DNA from: a virus | Reading direction: 5' to 3' (one strand) | IMG/VR virus record: IMGVR_UViG_3300027749_005041 | Coordinates: 1 to 22,328 of that record | DNA: 22,328 nucleotides | Shown: one piece after another, positions 6,358 through 12,766 of the stretch | Numbering within the stretch: position 1 is the stretch's first letter | Layout of the letters: every line of letters begins with the position of its first letter | Translations under genes and position numbers: made by a program | The notes under the pieces: generated by a model | Told to the model about the DNA's origin: nothing | Seen by the model: only the letters and a program-made list of their open reading frames with translations | The model's database searches: none

Positions 6358-7100
6358 TTATTGGTATATTGGTTCCAGGGATATTTGTCGGAATAAATTT
6401 CCGCATATTTTCGGTTCCCTTCAAAAAAGAATCCGGCTTGAACTGATCCATCATTTCCCCCTAACCTGTAATTGAGTGTGTATTTACCTGTGCACGCATA
6501 ATTATCGTGCTTAATATGATCTTTTAAAATAGTATAAAATCTTCTATCCCCACCCCACCCGTAATCCCAAAGGTGGCAAACTTGACGATAAAAGTCTGTC
6601 CTAAAACAATATGAGCTTGTATCAATAAGGTAAGCATCCTTGTTTACCCATGCTGGCCATCTACCTAAAGACTCACAATTATCTGCTGTAACGTAGTTTT
6701 TATCTTTATCAAAAATTTGTCTGAGTGAATAAGCCCAATCAAGTTTTTTACTCTCAATAATATTTATCAGTGTGTCTACGTGATCGGGTTCAAACCAATT
6801 ATCCTGATCTAGAAAGAGAACATAATCGTGATTGATAAGATGGCCAAACCCAGCCATGATTCTGTGACCGTAAAAGCCCCCGCTACCGGTGTTAAATGGT
6901 AAGTCAATTCGTCTAAGTTTTCCATTCGTTTTAATTCCTGCATCATATAATGTATTATCTACTCGATTTGAAAAACGAACACCGTCAACAACTAAGAGAT
7001 GTTCAACTATTTTATTCGTCTGATTCTGTACAGACTTAATTGCATCTACTAGTTCAGGTGACCCTGTTGTAGGTGTAATAACTAAAATACTCAATCCCAC
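6348..7100 (-). CDS. glycosyltransferase, GT-A fold (family 2-like), 250 aa
   Basis: A cytoplasmic nucleotide-sugar-dependent glycosyltransferase. The N-terminus has the GT2 pattern (LSILVITPTTG, then AIKSVQNQT and a strand LLVVDG), with the donor-binding acidic motif in YVLFLDQDNWFEPDHV (about residues 92-107). It ends NNAG at a TAG that lies at positions 8-10 of the fMet-like tRNA, an overlap of 10 nt. The start overlaps the stop of the upstream gene by 10 nt. It sits about 5 kb from the main glycan cluster and probably modifies a surface glycan or phage protein; acceptor unknown. Confidence 0.85.
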   Translation of the reverse strand: MGLSILVITPTTGSPELVDAIKSVQNQTNKIVEHLLVVDGVRFSNRVDNTLYDAGIKTNGKLRRIDLPFNTGSGGFYGHRIMAGFGHLINHDYVLFLDQDNWFEPDHVDTLINIIESKKLDWAYSLRQIFDKDKNYVTADNCESLGRWPAWVNKDAYLIDTSSYCFRTDFYRQVCHLWDYGWGGDRRFYTILKDHIKHDNYACTGKYTLNYRLGGNDGSVQAGFFFEGNRKYAEIYSDKYPWNQYTNNAG

Positions 7101-7699
7101 AACCCCTGATAGTACTTACCAAATAAACGGAAGCCGTTTTTCTTTCGATCTTGATGAATCTTAAGACCTTCTTGATCAATTTTAATCTTATGAAGATTTT
7201 TACCAAAGTCTTTTTCTTTCTCATCCCACTCGGCATGATCAAAAAACTTTTCCTCACTCTTATCATCTAGGTTTTGTTCAAACGCCCAGATCATTTCATT
7301 AAGAGCCCAATCCCATCGTTTAAAATGATTTTCATCAATATCGTAATCATTTTCTTTTGGAGGGGCAGATGTACTCTTTAGTTCTTCAGGTACATCTTCA
7401 TCATCTACAAAAGGAGATCCATGCTTCGTCTCTTTAAGCTGTTTAAGCATCGGTACAATAATGTGGGAAAGAGTATAATCCATACTCCATGTATCCCATC
7501 GATCAATTTTAACGTAATTAATCTTAGGGTGAATAAAGTCAAGAACTTTTTGAATACCTTGACAAATAGGCGTTAGACGATCTGACCATTTATCAATGAT
7601 AGGTTCGTCGTAATCAATCTTACGCCAGAAGAAAACTTTTTCCAGTACCGTATATGGACTAATCCAATGGTAGCGGTATTTGCTCAAATATACCTTCAC
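7091..7699 (-). CDS. conserved phage protein of unknown function, 202 aa
   Basis: Starts at GTG 7699, preceded by TAGGAATAG as ribosome-binding site. The protein is soluble, rich in Trp, Asp and Lys. Its most distinctive part is a Trp-rich segment (DRWDTWSMDYTLSHIIVPML, about residues 67-86) followed by KQLKETKHGSP and an acidic insert, then a helical charged C-terminal half. I recall similar proteins in other myoviruses but no assigned function. It overlaps the AbrB-like gene by 41 nt and the glycosyltransferase by 10 nt, which argues for one transcript. Confidence 0.75.
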   Translation of the reverse strand: MKVYLSKYRYHWISPYTVLEKVFFWRKIDYDEPIIDKWSDRLTPICQGIQKVLDFIHPKINYVKIDRWDTWSMDYTLSHIIVPMLKQLKETKHGSPFVDDEDVPEELKSTSAPPKENDYDIDENHFKRWDWALNEMIWAFEQNLDDKSEEKFFDHAEWDEKEKDFGKNLHKIKIDQEGLKIHQDRKKNGFRLFGKYYQGLWD

Positions 7700-7868
7700 G
7701 TCTATTCCTATCTAAGTTTTTCATTTTAATGGCACCGTCAATAACTTCCATAAGGATACGATCTCCCTCACGCCAGTCATCTTCTTTACAGAAGTCTTCT
7801 GGTAATTGAAGTATACCATCTCCAGATCCGTCATCGGCGTCTAATATTTCAGCAGTATATGTTTTCAT
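7659..7868 (-). CDS. AbrB/MazE-like small protein, 69 aa
   Basis: ATG 7868 is chosen over GTG 7880, because the GTG lies inside the tRNA. The body (about residues 6-48: EILDADDGSGDGILQLPEDF, then WREGDRILMEV and a closing strand AIKMKNL) follows the swapped-hairpin SpoVT/AbrB pattern, with the signature of a strand, a small helix after LPEDF, then GDRI. Such proteins bind DNA as dimers; a regulatory role is likely but the target is unknown. No ribosome-binding site lies between the tRNA and the start, only 4 nt, so after tRNA 3' processing the message would be almost leaderless. Confidence 0.65.
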   Translation of the reverse strand: MKTYTAEILDADDGSGDGILQLPEDFCKEDDWREGDRILMEVIDGAIKMKNLDRNRREGIFEQIPLPLD

Positions 7869-7872
7869 AATG

Positions 7873-7948
7873 TGGTACACCCGAAGGGACTCGAACCCCT
7901 AGCCAAGGGATTATGAGTCCCCTGCTCTAACCATTGAGCTACAGGTGT
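7873..7948 (-). tRNA. tRNA, CAT anticodon (elongator Met or Ile2), CCA encoded
   Basis: A canonical cloverleaf on the minus strand: acceptor ACACCTG/CGGGTGT, D arm GCTC-AATGGTTA-GAGC, anticodon arm GGGGA-CTCATAA-TCCCT, T arm AGGGG-TTCGAGT-CCCTT, discriminator A and an encoded CCA at 7873-7875. A CAT anticodon means either elongator Met or, if the host lysidine synthetase modifies C34, isoleucine at AUA codons. AUA appears often in this low-GC DNA, which would make Ile2 useful, but identity is not settled here. It sits 1 nt after the stop of the secreted-protein gene and 4 nt before the AbrB-like start. Confidence 0.95.
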
Positions 7949-7949
7949 G

Positions 7950-8252
7950 TTATTGTTTGACACAAGTCATTACTTCGTTACGTACTGTACGCGTAATGGG
8001 GTCGTATACCTGAACTAAACAGTTGTACGTGTTTGGTTGATAAATTGGTTGTTGAATAATAATAGGAGGCTGAGGTGCAGGTTGATTTGCACGAGCCGCA
8101 TCTGTGATCACAGCACCAATAATGGCGCCACCAATAAGAGGAGCAACCCAGTTACCGCCACCACCATAGTAACGAGGACCATGACCGTGATGATATTGAG
8201 CGAAAGCGCTAGTTGATAGTAGCATCATAACAGTTACGAGAAACTTTTTCAT
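7950..8252 (-). CDS. secreted Gly/Pro-rich small protein, 100 aa
   Basis: Residues 1-18 (MKKFLVTVMMLLSTSAFA) are a signal peptide. A His/Gly/Tyr-rich linker follows (about 20-35), then a glycine-zipper-like hydrophobic segment (VAPLIGGAIIGAVITDAA, about 36-53), a Pro/Gln/Ile linker and a short C-terminal domain with two cysteines (Cys78 and Cys97) that may form a disulfide. The start has AAGGAAAAG before it. Small exported glycine-zipper proteins occur in phages and hosts, with unclear roles at the envelope. Confidence 0.75.
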   Translation of the reverse strand: MKKFLVTVMMLLSTSAFAQYHHGHGPRYYGGGGNWVAPLIGGAIIGAVITDAARANQPAPQPPIIIQQPIYQPNTYNCLVQVYDPITRTVRNEVMTCVKQ

Positions 8253-8282
8253 GACTTTTCCTTAGTTAGTGAGTCAATTATA

Positions 8283-8290
8283 TATTTATC
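8283..8290 (-). promoter_or_regulatory. possible late-promoter box (7 of 8)
   Basis: GATAAATA on the minus strand, 30 nt before the start of the secreted-protein gene, differs by one base from the T4 late box TATAAATA. It lies in the 56-nt gap 8253-8308, the only sizeable non-coding gap in this stretch. Confidence 0.35.
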
Positions 8291-8308
8291 CCTAGTTACT
8301 TGCCACTG

Positions 8309-8488
8309 TTACTTTTTGCGTAACGCTTCTTTACGCATTGATACTGAATGTCTCATATAGGGTTTACGTACCTTTACGTATTCTACCCCATCAATGAAAC
8401 GAATGTCTGAGTAATCCTCACAAAACCATTCCTCCGAATTAATCGGATTTACTAGGATTACCGGTTGAGGTTTCTTTTCTTTTTCCAT
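8309..8488 (-). CDS. small basic protein, 59 aa
   Basis: An uninterrupted short ORF starting 6 nt after the stop of the Sm-like gene. The sequence has a short Lys/Pro-rich start, a middle with SEEWFCEDYSDIRFIDGVEY and a strongly basic C-terminus (SMRKEALRKK). The phrase DIRFIDGVEYVKV looks like a small beta-hairpin module that I associate with other T4-like aquatic phages, but no function is assigned. Close packing with its neighbours supports it being real. Confidence 0.65.
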   Translation of the reverse strand: MEKEKKPQPVILVNPINSEEWFCEDYSDIRFIDGVEYVKVRKPYMRHSVSMRKEALRKK

Positions 8489-8494
8489 AACTCA

Positions 8495-8779
8495 TTATAG
8501 ACCGGCCAGCTGAATACCTGAACCGAAAGCAGAATTGTATTGGTTGTAAAGTTCTTTAACTGGTTTTGCATCCCAGACGATTTTGCTTATATCTACATCA
8601 ATACAATGATTTTCAGTATAAGCGGCATACGGAAACATTCCCATCATAGGCTGATCGGGATTATTGCGAGAAGGAACCATTTGCAAAGCACACGGCTTAC
8701 TCAACGTCATAGTAATATCACCACCCGTCACATCAGCAATCAACTCTTCACCGGTAATCAGTTTTACAATTTTAATCAT
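8495..8779 (-). CDS. Sm/LSm-like phage protein, 94 aa
   Basis: A small soluble protein beginning IKIVKLITGEELIADV, then a beta-rich region with GGDITMTLSKPCALQMVPSR. This opening, a strand, a TGEE turn and a strand, followed by a KP-x-x-L-x-x-V strand, is the pattern of small Sm-like barrel proteins encoded by T4-like aquatic phages. Such barrels often bind RNA, but RNA binding by these phage forms is not established to my knowledge. The start codon overlaps the stop of the upstream 58-aa ORF (ATGA), indicating translational coupling. Confidence 0.7.
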   Translation of the reverse strand: MIKIVKLITGEELIADVTGGDITMTLSKPCALQMVPSRNNPDQPMMGMFPYAAYTENHCIDVDISKIVWDAKPVKELYNQYNSAFGSGIQLAGL

Positions 8780-8952
8780 GTTACAACAATCTCTTCTATA
8801 AATTTATAAGCACATTCTTCATTATAAAATATTTTAAAGAAGTATGCAAGTGTTAACGGGTTGTGAAAAAACACTAATATCTGATCATCAAAAACACTGG
8901 CTTTTATGACCCAGTTTTTTCTTCTGACAGGTATTAGTGAAAGTATTATCAT
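8776..8952 (-). CDS. small protein, 58 aa
   Basis: A short ORF linked on both sides by 4-nt ATGA overlaps: its start overlaps the stop of the 27-aa ORF and its stop overlaps the start of the Sm-like gene. The sequence is hydrophobic and aromatic in the middle (VFDDQILVFFHNPLTLAYFF) and ends in an acidic helix (YNEECAYKFIEEIV). It may be a small alpha/beta domain. No family recognised. The double coupling is the main support for it being translated. Confidence 0.65.
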   Translation of the reverse strand: MIILSLIPVRRKNWVIKASVFDDQILVFFHNPLTLAYFFKIFYNEECAYKFIEEIVVT

Positions 8953-9032
8953 GACCCTTTTAATCGTTTCAAATGGCGTTTAGCTATAGCTGTTCTAACT
9001 TCGATAACAATATTTAGTAATTTTTTTAACAT
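8949..9032 (-). CDS. very small basic amphipathic peptide, 27 aa
   Basis: ATG at 9032 preceded by AAAGGAAAAG at good spacing. The peptide (MLKKLLNIVIEVRTAIAKRH, then LKRLKGS) would be a single amphipathic basic helix. It ends in an ATGA overlap with the next ORF. It lies just downstream of the hsp20 terminator and is the first ORF of the following group. It may act as a leader that loads ribosomes for the coupled ORFs, or be a functional small peptide. Confidence 0.55.
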   Translation of the reverse strand: MLKKLLNIVIEVRTAIAKRHLKRLKGS

Positions 9033-9060
9033 ATCTTTTCCTTTATCTTTTGAATAAATT

Positions 9061-9080
9061 AAAAAGCCCCAATAGGGGCT
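9061..9080 (-). terminator. intrinsic terminator after hsp20
   Basis: On the minus strand AGCCCC-TATT-GGGGCT forms a perfect 6-bp GC-rich hairpin followed by TTTTT, 5 nt after the hsp20 stop codon. It closes the RegA/phasin/Hsp20 transcription direction and separates it from the small ORFs downstream. Confidence 0.9.
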
Positions 9081-9085
9081 CAGTC

Positions 9086-9595
9086 TTACAGTTCGAGACC
9101 TTGTGGGTCTTCTGTAAGTAGTTGGGGTTTAGTTTTTTTAGGTTTAGCTTCTGAAGTATCTTTAACTTCGATCTTCTTAGGCTTTTTATGTTCAGGAATA
9201 ATACGCTCAAGGAAAACCTTTAGCATACCATTGAACATTTCGGCATTTTGAACTTCAATTTGATCGTCGAGTGCAAAAGTACGAGTGAAGGCACGATTGG
9301 CGATTCCCTTAAACAGGAAATTTTCTTCGGCTTCGTTTGATTGAACATTACCCTTGATTAACATCTTACCATCAACAAGTTCGATCTCGATATCTTGTCT
9401 AGCGAACCCTGCAACAGCTACTTCAACAACGTAAGTATTGTCGCCTGTCTTTTTAATGTTATATGGGGGGTAGTTAGGAATATTTTTTGTCATATCGTCA
9501 TGCATTTTAGCAAGACGAGTGAACTGGTCATCAAAACCAACAAAAAATTTATCCATGTCCTTAAAACCAGGACCAAATGTCTGAAGTAAAGTCAT
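9086..9595 (-). CDS. Hsp20 small heat-shock protein (IbpA-like)
   Basis: A 169-aa small heat-shock chaperone. The N-terminal arm (about 1-45) contains the IbpA-type YPPYNI motif just before the alpha-crystallin domain (about 46-135), which includes VAVAGFARQDIEIELVDGKM and the conserved GMLKVFLE (G-x-L-x-V-x-L) with the RIIPEHKKPKKI tail of bacterial class A Hsp20. The C-terminus is extended and Lys/Pro/Thr-rich. It should bind unfolding proteins in the cytoplasm, and aquatic T4-like phages often carry such a gene, perhaps for capsid assembly. Its start overlaps the phasin-like gene by an ATGA, so the two are translationally coupled. Confidence 0.93.
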   Translation of the reverse strand: MTLLQTFGPGFKDMDKFFVGFDDQFTRLAKMHDDMTKNIPNYPPYNIKKTGDNTYVVEVAVAGFARQDIEIELVDGKMLIKGNVQSNEAEENFLFKGIANRAFTRTFALDDQIEVQNAEMFNGMLKVFLERIIPEHKKPKKIEVKDTSEAKPKKTKPQLLTEDPQGLEL

Positions 9596-9819
9596 ATTAA
9601 GCCCCTTTTTTTTGTAGTACCTGTAATAGCATTAGCAAACGTTTCTGTAGCTAATGTAATAACATCATTTGCAGACTTAGCAATTTGCTTTGTAAAGACA
9701 CGTTGTGCTTCTACAAAATCTACTAAAGGTTTTTGAAGGGATTCTTCCTTAACGGTTTGTTTGAGGAAGTTGATTTTGGCGTTTTGAATGGAATCAATAG
9801 CCATGTTTGAATAAAACAT
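9592..9819 (-). CDS. phasin-like small helical protein, 75 aa
   Basis: An alpha-helical, amphipathic protein with a phasin-like pattern (QKPLVDFVEAQRVFTKQIAK, then SANDVITLATETFANAI). Phasins coat polyhydroxyalkanoate granules in host cells; this one is shorter than most host phasins (usually over 100 residues). AGGAGA precedes ATG 9819 at ideal spacing. It is coupled to Hsp20 by an ATGA overlap, so chaperone-like cooperation is more likely than granule binding in a phage, though both are inference. A coiled-coil protein unrelated to phasins remains possible. Confidence 0.65.
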   Translation of the reverse strand: MFYSNMAIDSIQNAKINFLKQTVKEESLQKPLVDFVEAQRVFTKQIAKSANDVITLATETFANAITGTTKKRGLI

Positions 9820-9844
9820 ATAGTTTCTCCTATTAAGCGAGTTT

Positions 9845-9965
9845 AAAATTCGATACCCCGAAGGCGTATCATTAATCCAGCTTACCGACTACTGGGGTGC
9901 CTTATCGTTGCACCGGCTTTAGACGCTCCTAAGGTAGAAGAGCCTGTAACGTTCCCATCCCGGGG
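9845..9965 (-). ncRNA. structured RNA leader or small RNA of unknown family
   Basis: The 166-nt gap between regA and the phasin-like gene has no convincing ORF and is more GC-rich than its surroundings. On the minus strand it can form consecutive hairpins: GCTC...GAGC (9925-9943), GGTGC...GCACC (9896-9914), CCAG...CTGG (9877-9895), and GATAC-G-CC-TTCG-GGGTATC (9852-9870), the last with a C(UUCG)G tetraloop and one bulged G. Each spans 19 nt. A CCCCG near 9961-9965 could instead pair with the CGGGG of the last hairpin, giving an alternative fold. It could be a riboswitch-like or thermosensor leader of the phasin/hsp20 pair or a free small RNA. Confidence 0.55.
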
Positions 9966-9972
9966 ATATAAT

Positions 9973-9978
9973 ATTATA
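9973..9978 (-). promoter_or_regulatory. possible -10 element before the structured RNA
   Basis: TATAAT on the minus strand inside a very AT-rich stretch (9966-9980), placed so that transcription would begin near 9966, at the first bases of the GC-rich structured segment. No good -35 element is seen at the normal distance. Confidence 0.35.
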
Positions 9979-9985
9979 TATGCTT

Positions 9986-10417
9986 TTACTCGTCAGAATC
10001 TACTCTTTTTTTACCAATATTATACTTGGTTTGTAGATCCCATTCATGCTTATCTTTATGTGCAATTACTTTAATCTGCGATAAAGGAGCAAGCTCGGTA
10101 AACTTCGTAGCATCTATAATCTTAACCAGACCCCAATCGGATAGGAGTTTGGCAATTGTATTTCTACGTTCTAGATCGTTATCAGATAAGTCAGCTTGCT
10201 TCCCATCTAAGGCAAAGAGCTCTTTAAAGTGAACGATATAGTATTTTCCTTGTTTATGTAAAATGTGGCAAGATTGATATAAAATCTTATCTTTTCTTGA
10301 AGCAACACCAATTCTGGTTAACGTTTCTCTAACTTTAAGAAAATCATCTGGTTGAACGAGAAGGACTTCTAGGGGCGCATATCCAGGCAAGTCAATCTTG
10401 AAGTACTCGTTTGACAT
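9986..10417 (-). CDS. regA: RegA translational repressor
   Basis: RegA is the T4 RNA-binding protein that represses translation of early and replication messages by binding at their initiation sites. The core matches T4 RegA closely in order and wording: DDFLKVRETLTRIGVA, DKILYQSCHILHKQGKYYIV, HFKELFALDGKQ, RRNTIAKLLSDWGL and the closing KHEWDLQTKYNIGK. At 143 aa it is about 20 residues longer than T4 RegA (122), mostly at the N-terminus and tail. ATG 10417 is preferred to GTG 10429 because AAAAAGGTGG lies before it. It overlaps the end of the gp62 gene by 26 nt, matching the T4 order 44-62-regA. Confidence 0.95.
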   Translation of the reverse strand: MSNEYFKIDLPGYAPLEVLLVQPDDFLKVRETLTRIGVASRKDKILYQSCHILHKQGKYYIVHFKELFALDGKQADLSDNDLERRNTIAKLLSDWGLVKIIDATKFTELAPLSQIKVIAHKDKHEWDLQTKYNIGKKRVDSDE

Positions 10418-10847
10418 TATTAATTCCACCTTTTTCTAATTTTTGTTTTATCAGGTCAATTTGGGATTGATCCAGAAGGGGAAGTACCTGGCGTGCCTTA
10501 TCTGTGCTATAACCATAGTATTGTTTAATTACTTCTATCGACTCAATCTTCTCAGCTTTGATCCACTTGTTATAGCGTTTCTTAGGCCTAATGTTATTTA
10601 TTAGAAATTGGAATTGGAGTTTTTTGTCTAGATGTGGTCTAGAATTCATCTCATTTGCCTGTATTACGGTATCAGCGCCGTACGAAAGTCCTTTATTTAC
10701 AATATATGGAACATACTGCTTTTCAGCCCAATCATCTACCATAATGTCATTCTTATTATAGGTGATTGCATTTATAAAATCAAAAGGTGAAATAGCTGGC
10801 GCCTTATACGGCTCAATAACTATTTCTGCTTTAGGTTCTCCAAACAT
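10392..10847 (-). CDS. 62: clamp-loader small subunit (gp62-like)
   Basis: The non-ATPase subunit that, with the gp44 tetramer, opens and loads the sliding clamp at primer ends. Identification rests on position between gp44 and RegA and on the central motif PKKRYNKWIKAEK, which resembles RGKRYGKWAKLVE of T4 gp62, followed by VIKQYYGYSTDKARQVLPLL. At 151 aa it is shorter than T4 gp62 (187), as is common in aquatic relatives. Its start overlaps the stop of the membrane-protein gene upstream (TAATG). Confidence 0.85.
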   Translation of the reverse strand: MFGEPKAEIVIEPYKAPAISPFDFINAITYNKNDIMVDDWAEKQYVPYIVNKGLSYGADTVIQANEMNSRPHLDKKLQFQFLINNIRPKKRYNKWIKAEKIESIEVIKQYYGYSTDKARQVLPLLDQSQIDLIKQKLEKGGINNVKRVLQD

Positions 10848-11134
10848 TAGAACATCATCCTAATTAAACCGATTGTGTCGATCGTTGTGAGTAAGAGGTA
10901 GTTGGCGAGCATTCCAAATGATTTCCTAGTGTAAGCAGCCCAAGCGTAGAGAGCACAACCACTAATCCAAATAGGATACAATACAAGAAGCGGAGGATTA
11001 GGGACGGTGACAGCCATAGTAATACTGCACCCAATACTAATAGCCCAAGCAAGCAACTCGATAACAAAGCGTAGAGGATGAGAGTTCCAGTCATCTTTAA
11101 TCCATTCGAATGTAGGTTTTAATAAGTCGTTCAT
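10847..11134 (-). CDS. small membrane protein inserted between gp44 and gp62, 95 aa
   Basis: A protein with three likely membrane helices (about 21-43, 46-68 and 72-94), with conserved-looking Trp and Pro residues (VPNPPLLVLYPIWISG). It is not part of the T4 clamp loader. ATGA and TAATG overlaps tie it to gp44 and gp62, so it is made in step with them. I recall similar small membrane ORFs at this spot in other aquatic T4-like phages, but no function. It might tether replication to the membrane, which is inference only. Confidence 0.8.
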   Translation of the reverse strand: MNDLLKPTFEWIKDDWNSHPLRFVIELLAWAISIGCSITMAVTVPNPPLLVLYPIWISGCALYAWAAYTRKSFGMLANYLLLTTIDTIGLIRMMF

Positions 11135-12063
11135 TTAAGTTCTACCGATGCCATTATTTCAGTTAAGCATGCAACGAGATTAATTTCTTGATCGGCAACA
11201 AATGCAGACTTATATTGGTAGTCAGCTATCGTCAGTACCAGCTGAGGAACTTGATTAGTTATAGGTACGAACGTATCATATATTTTACGGAATAGAGATA
11301 CGGGGTCGTTATCTAAATTATTAACAACCCATGACCTCATTTTCTTCCAGTCTTTATCTTTAACGGCATCTACCAGTTCTTTCATGTTAGCTTCACTAAC
11401 ATTAACCAGTATACCTTCGTCAATAGAACCAGATTGAGAGTAGCGCTGAAGTTCGTTTAGAGTTCTACGGAAGTCAGGAAAATGCTTCTGAACAACCTTA
11501 ACTACAACCTTCTGATCAAAAGGAATAGATTCCTGTTCTAGAATATTACAAACTCGTTTAAAAAAGTTAGCTGCAATAGTAGGCTTATCAGCACTAGGTA
11601 TCTTAAACTCAATTACCGCACACCTTGAATGTAGAGGTGGTATAATACGATTTTTAAAATTACAAGTTAAAATGAATCGGCAGTTGCTTGCAAACTCTTC
11701 AATAAACCCGCGCAGGGCAGGTTGAGTAGAGTTAGGGTTTAGATAGTCAGCTTCGTCTAGAATAACTACTTTAGTATTACCCGTAAAGGAAACAGTGGAT
11801 GCAAATTGCTTAATCTTTGTACGTAGTACATCAATACCTGACTCTTCTGATCCGTTAATGATCATATAGTCGGTTTGTAATTCCTCACACAAGGCTCTTG
11901 CAACAGTAGTTTTACCAGTACCTGCAGTACCACATAATAACATATTTTGAATCTCACCTTTAGCAACCATTTGCTTAAAGTATTCTTTTTGAGACTCAGG
12001 TAATATACAGTCGTCAATTTTCCTAGGGCGATATTTCTCAACCCAGATAAAATGCTCAGTCAT
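11131..12063 (-). CDS. 44: clamp-loader ATPase large subunit (gp44)
   Basis: An AAA+ ATPase, 310 aa, close to T4 gp44 (319). Domains in order: WVEKYRPRKIDDCILP (the clamp-loader opening), Walker A CGTAGTGKTT (about 44-53), Walker B VVILDEADYL (about 98-107), sensor-1 region RFILTCNFKNRI, the SRC motif with the arginine finger (LHSRCAVIEF), then the lid and helical collar domains. It hydrolyses ATP to load gp45 onto DNA and is needed for replication and, in T4 relatives, for late transcription through the clamp. It lies 9 nt after the gp45 gene in the usual order. Confidence 0.97.
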   Translation of the reverse strand: MTEHFIWVEKYRPRKIDDCILPESQKEYFKQMVAKGEIQNMLLCGTAGTGKTTVARALCEELQTDYMIINGSEESGIDVLRTKIKQFASTVSFTGNTKVVILDEADYLNPNSTQPALRGFIEEFASNCRFILTCNFKNRIIPPLHSRCAVIEFKIPSADKPTIAANFFKRVCNILEQESIPFDQKVVVKVVQKHFPDFRRTLNELQRYSQSGSIDEGILVNVSEANMKELVDAVKDKDWKKMRSWVVNNLDNDPVSLFRKIYDTFVPITNQVPQLVLTIADYQYKSAFVADQEINLVACLTEIMASVELK

Positions 12064-12072
12064 ACGTTACCC

Positions 12073-12744
12073 TCAAACTACTGAGCCAGGTTCGGCGGCA
12101 ATCCAGTATTGAAGTTGTCTTGATTCGTGTTTAAAGTGAAGGAACTTAGCCTTACCGTTAGGAGTCTTAGCAACTGTAATATCATACGCATCAGGAATAA
12201 CCTTTAAGTTCTCTACTGCAATGAATACGTCAAAGTCGTCAAATGATGTACCAATACTTTTCTTAAAGTTAGATGATGTATCGTTCTTACGATCACTTAC
12301 AGATAAAGTGACTGCTTGGTTCTTACAGGTAACAGAGATAGTAGGAGCCCCAGTGATGGCGGCCGCTTTCATAATCATCTGAATATCTTCTGCAGTTACC
12401 TTGAACTTATAAACGTCAGTATGTTCAATCTCATTGGTAGGTGCAGCAGTTACAATCTCTGGGTTCGAATAATAATATTCAAACTTACCTGCTGGGCTCG
12501 TAATACCAATACACTTATCGCCAAAGTCAATCTCTTGACTATCGGTCAACGTCCACATAGCAAGAAGAGAGTTAAGATCGTAGATAGCAAACTCTTTAGG
12601 AATAGTTTCCTTAATAGTAGCCTTAGCAAAGATGTTCTTTGCGTTAGAGATAGTACTTACAGCGTCACCCTCTTTAAATACAATGTTAGTATTAATAGAT
12701 GCAAAGTTCTTCAACAACGCAATAGTTTCATTTCCAATTTTCAT
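12073..12744 (-). CDS. 45: DNA polymerase sliding clamp (gp45)
   Basis: The trimeric processivity clamp, 223 aa against 228 in T4. Identity is given by size, the gene order 45-44-62-regA, the opening MKIGNETIALLKNFASINTN and the PCNA-like alternation of helices and strands (IYDLNSLLAMWTL, then KFEYYYSNPEIV, and a C-terminal YWIAAEP strand). Besides replication, gp45 is the mobile activator of late promoters in T4 relatives, which connects it to the TATAAATA boxes here. GAGGACT lies before the ATG at good spacing. Confidence 0.93.
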   Translation of the reverse strand: MKIGNETIALLKNFASINTNIVFKEGDAVSTISNAKNIFAKATIKETIPKEFAIYDLNSLLAMWTLTDSQEIDFGDKCIGITSPAGKFEYYYSNPEIVTAAPTNEIEHTDVYKFKVTAEDIQMIMKAAAITGAPTISVTCKNQAVTLSVSDRKNDTSSNFKKSIGTSFDDFDVFIAVENLKVIPDAYDITVAKTPNGKAKFLHFKHESRQLQYWIAAEPGSVV

Positions 12745-12766
12745 AATGTAGTCCTCATAATCACAT

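Noticed and set aside
6251-6454. A 67-codon minus-strand ORF spanning the fMet-like tRNA
   Set aside because: It runs through the tRNA and across the glycosyltransferase end in another frame, without a ribosome-binding site; its peptide reads like translated tRNA.
9925-9943. CTCCTAAGGTAG resembling the conserved 23S rRNA/I-CeuI site
   Set aside because: Only about ten bases match and the flanks do not resemble 23S rRNA; better explained as chance inside the structured RNA.
9845-9965. Group I intron, hammerhead or pistol ribozyme in the structured segment
   Set aside because: GGTGCAA is reminiscent of ribozyme cores, but no complete catalytic core or conserved pairing pattern could be laid out, and no interrupted gene flanks it.
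10864-11094. A 76-codon hydrophobic minus-strand ORF within the membrane-protein gene
   Set aside because: It is an out-of-frame shadow of the 95-aa membrane protein, which has the coupled start and stop codons.
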